This document shows positions 63,025 through 64,000 of a stretch of 64,000 nt of DNA, piece after piece (positions within the stretch are counted from its first letter, which is position 1; each line of letters opens with the position of its first letter). The DNA lies in assembly GCA_024398495.1 (NCBI GenBank), contig JAKSJA010000004.1:24043-88042 (forward strand). Reading direction: 5' to 3'. Position numbers and translations under genes: made by a program. A model generated the notes under the pieces. That model worked only from the letters and a program-made list of their open reading frames with translations. It was not told where the DNA came from and ran no database searches. Source of the stretch: Bacteroidaceae bacterium. Lineage in GTDB: Bacteria > Bacteroidota > Bacteroidia > Bacteroidales > Bacteroidaceae.

Positions 63025-63579
63025 ATGCCGAGGTGCGACGGACGTAGAGCAGAGCTCAACGGTCAACGGTCAACGGTCAACACTGCAATAAAGCCTACCG
63101 CCCAAAACATTTCACTTTCCACTCTCGGAACATCTACCAAAGCGATAAAAGCAAGGCTGGAAGGTAAGAAACCTGTTGTTGTCGCACCATCAGAACCTAC
63201 TGAGAAGCACAGCGAACCGTTCACAAACGAGGACCTGCACCTCAAATGGATAGAGATGTGCGACCTCATACCTGCCGGCGACCGTGCTCATGCGGAGCGC
63301 ATGAAACTGATGTCTGTCAAAATTGGCAACTTCCCTGAGATAAACATTGCGGTGGCAAACAAGATAATGATGAAATACATGCTTCAGCAGAAAAGTCGCT
63401 TTGAAGCAACCCTGAGACAGACTTTGAAAAATGACGACCTCACCATCGTCTATACACAAGACGACAACAAGGTGACGAAGACAAAAGGCTACACCACAAC
63501 GGAGATATGGAAGATGATGACTGACGAAAACCCAGCCATCGCAAAACTGCGTTCTACCCTGCACCTTGAATTAAGTTAA
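63025..63579 (+). CDS. C-terminal (tau) part of DnaX in the +1 frame
   Basis: A frame of 184 codons from ATG 63025, but open without a stop from 62902 (213 codons from 62938). Just after the frame-0 stop it reads TPKLKRIFS, resembling the KRLKPIF-type linker of Bacteroidetes DnaX. The C-terminal part (FTNEDLHLKWIEMC, AHAERMKL, NPAIAKLRSTLHLEL) has the pattern of their tau domain. I infer that it is the second half of dnaX, joined by +1 frameshifting to a product of about 584 residues, or separated by a mutation. The internal ATG lies in the repeat-containing linker, so independent translation seems less likely. Confidence 0.7.
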   Translation: MPRCDGRRAELNGQRSTVNTAIKPTAQNISLSTLGTSTKAIKARLEGKKPVVVAPSEPTEKHSEPFTNEDLHLKWIEMCDLIPAGDRAHAERMKLMSVKIGNFPEINIAVANKIMMKYMLQQKSRFEATLRQTLKNDDLTIVYTQDDNKVTKTKGYTTTEIWKMMTDENPAIAKLRSTLHLELS

Positions 63580-64000
63580 TGCTACAAATCTTTCTATCTG
63601 CGATTTGTATCTTTCATACCCACAACATCCATCCATACCTCATCTTATTACCTACAACACCACATCGTGCGAAACACAAGACGGCACCATGCTACCCACC
63701 TGACGTGGCGATGTGTAACACCTGACGTGGGGATGTGCACAACCTGACGTGGGGATGCGTGCTACCTGACATGATGATGTGTCCCACCTGATGTGGGGAT
63801 GCGTGCAACCTGATGTGGAGATGTGCATCACCTGACGTGGCGTTAAGACCTACCTGACGTGGCGTTAAGACCTACCTGACCTATCGTCAAGACCTACCTG
63901 ATGTGTCTGGCAGAATCACCATTGTTGTCGGGCAGACCTACCATCTGGGCAAGTTAGAATCAAACTCTGTGAGCCGTAGATGTGACTTGCCTTTATGTCG
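63580..64000. other. intergenic region running off the window end
   Basis: No gene or terminator is apparent. 63580-63650 is AT-rich and shows nothing. From about 63650 to the window end it is a copy of the repeat region found at about 38150-38440. Confidence 0.7.
63698..64000. repeat. 22-bp-period tandem array, at least 13 units, continues past the window
   Basis: Units start at 63698 and every 22 bp after that. Most begin ACCTGACGTGG or ACCTGATGTGG, with GATGnG further in. After 63830 they change to GTTAAGACCT-type ends, then to degenerate units ending at GACTTGCC. The order and sequence of the later units match 38284-38435 closely, so the two loci share a common origin. Confidence 0.88.

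Noticed and set aside
1-64000. Mobile element, prophage or integrase
   Set aside because: No transposase, integrase, phage structural gene or matching terminal inverted repeats are seen; repeat-rich gaps contain no coding sequence.

Overview
The window is a 64-kb stretch of a Bacteroidales chromosome, most like Prevotella/Segatella. The evidence is the promoter pattern (TTTG, about 20 bp, TAnnTTTG, close before many genes), weak use of Shine-Dalgarno sites, and a Bacteroidetes gene set: a MurF-alanine racemase fusion, the bifunctional fucose enzyme Fkp, a GSCFA protein, DUF4421 and DUF4369 proteins, the PorX regulator and a PorW/SprE-like TPR lipoprotein. I see no phage, IS element, CRISPR array or plasmid gene. 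Almost all of it is core genome, so the unusual material lies in gene architecture, in one recoding or frameshift site, and in repeat-filled intergenic gaps.

Layout. 1-1317: a secreted carboxylesterase read leftward and cut by the window edge. 1318-2349: a gap holding three kinds of short tandem repeat. 2259-14972: one apparent operon of nine genes (lysS, gpsA, pgi, a HAD phosphatase, fkp, a GSCFA protein, murF-alr, an MFS carrier, a HIT protein), with a good promoter at one end and a hairpin terminator at the other. 15044-31016, leftward: tRNA-Phe, a TPR protein with ribH, a seven-gene run from an M3 peptidase through recF to an alkaline phosphatase, and a five-gene run fabD, amylase, uvrA, aminotransferase, miaA. 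31170-38069, rightward: an N-terminal-cysteine dipeptidase, a giant single-chain amino-acid ABC importer and a DUF4421 protein. 38070-39201: a second repeat-rich gap. 39202-41620: two lipoproteins facing each other across a terminator. 41693-44563, leftward: psd, pssA, birA, pyrH (phospholipid and cofactor genes). 44844-50777, rightward: dnaE, porX, trxA, tsaE. 50781-55049, leftward: a dolichol-phosphate-mannose-type glycosyltransferase, tRNA-Arg, a small cysteine-motif membrane protein and a PorW-like lipoprotein. Then mfd (rightward); plsC, a phosphoesterase, a DUF4369 lipoprotein, a small membrane protein and a DivIC/FtsB-like protein (leftward); and dnaX (rightward), followed by a third repeat array that runs off the end.

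What stands out. (1) dnaX ends in frame at TAC-CCC-TAA, yet the frame +1 from there is open and encodes what looks like the missing tau C-terminal domain. CCC-T followed by a stop is a plausible +1 slip site, so this could be programmed recoding giving short and long DnaX forms; a plain frameshift mutation or sequence error is the rival explanation. (2) The 1362-residue ABC protein joins permease, solute-binding domains, a membrane helix, ATPase and an extra C-terminal domain. Its solute-binding part reads C-lobe, N+C, N+C, N-lobe, as if three binding proteins were circularly permuted. (3) Three gaps carry tandem arrays with a strict 22- or 23-bp period, and a related 7-bp repeat sits inside the dnaX linker. 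(4) lysS and dnaE share an 18-bp extended promoter box preceded by an AT-rich palindrome.

Start choices often differ from the longest open frame. Where a promoter -7 box or a signal peptide fixes the start I used that, and the entry says so.
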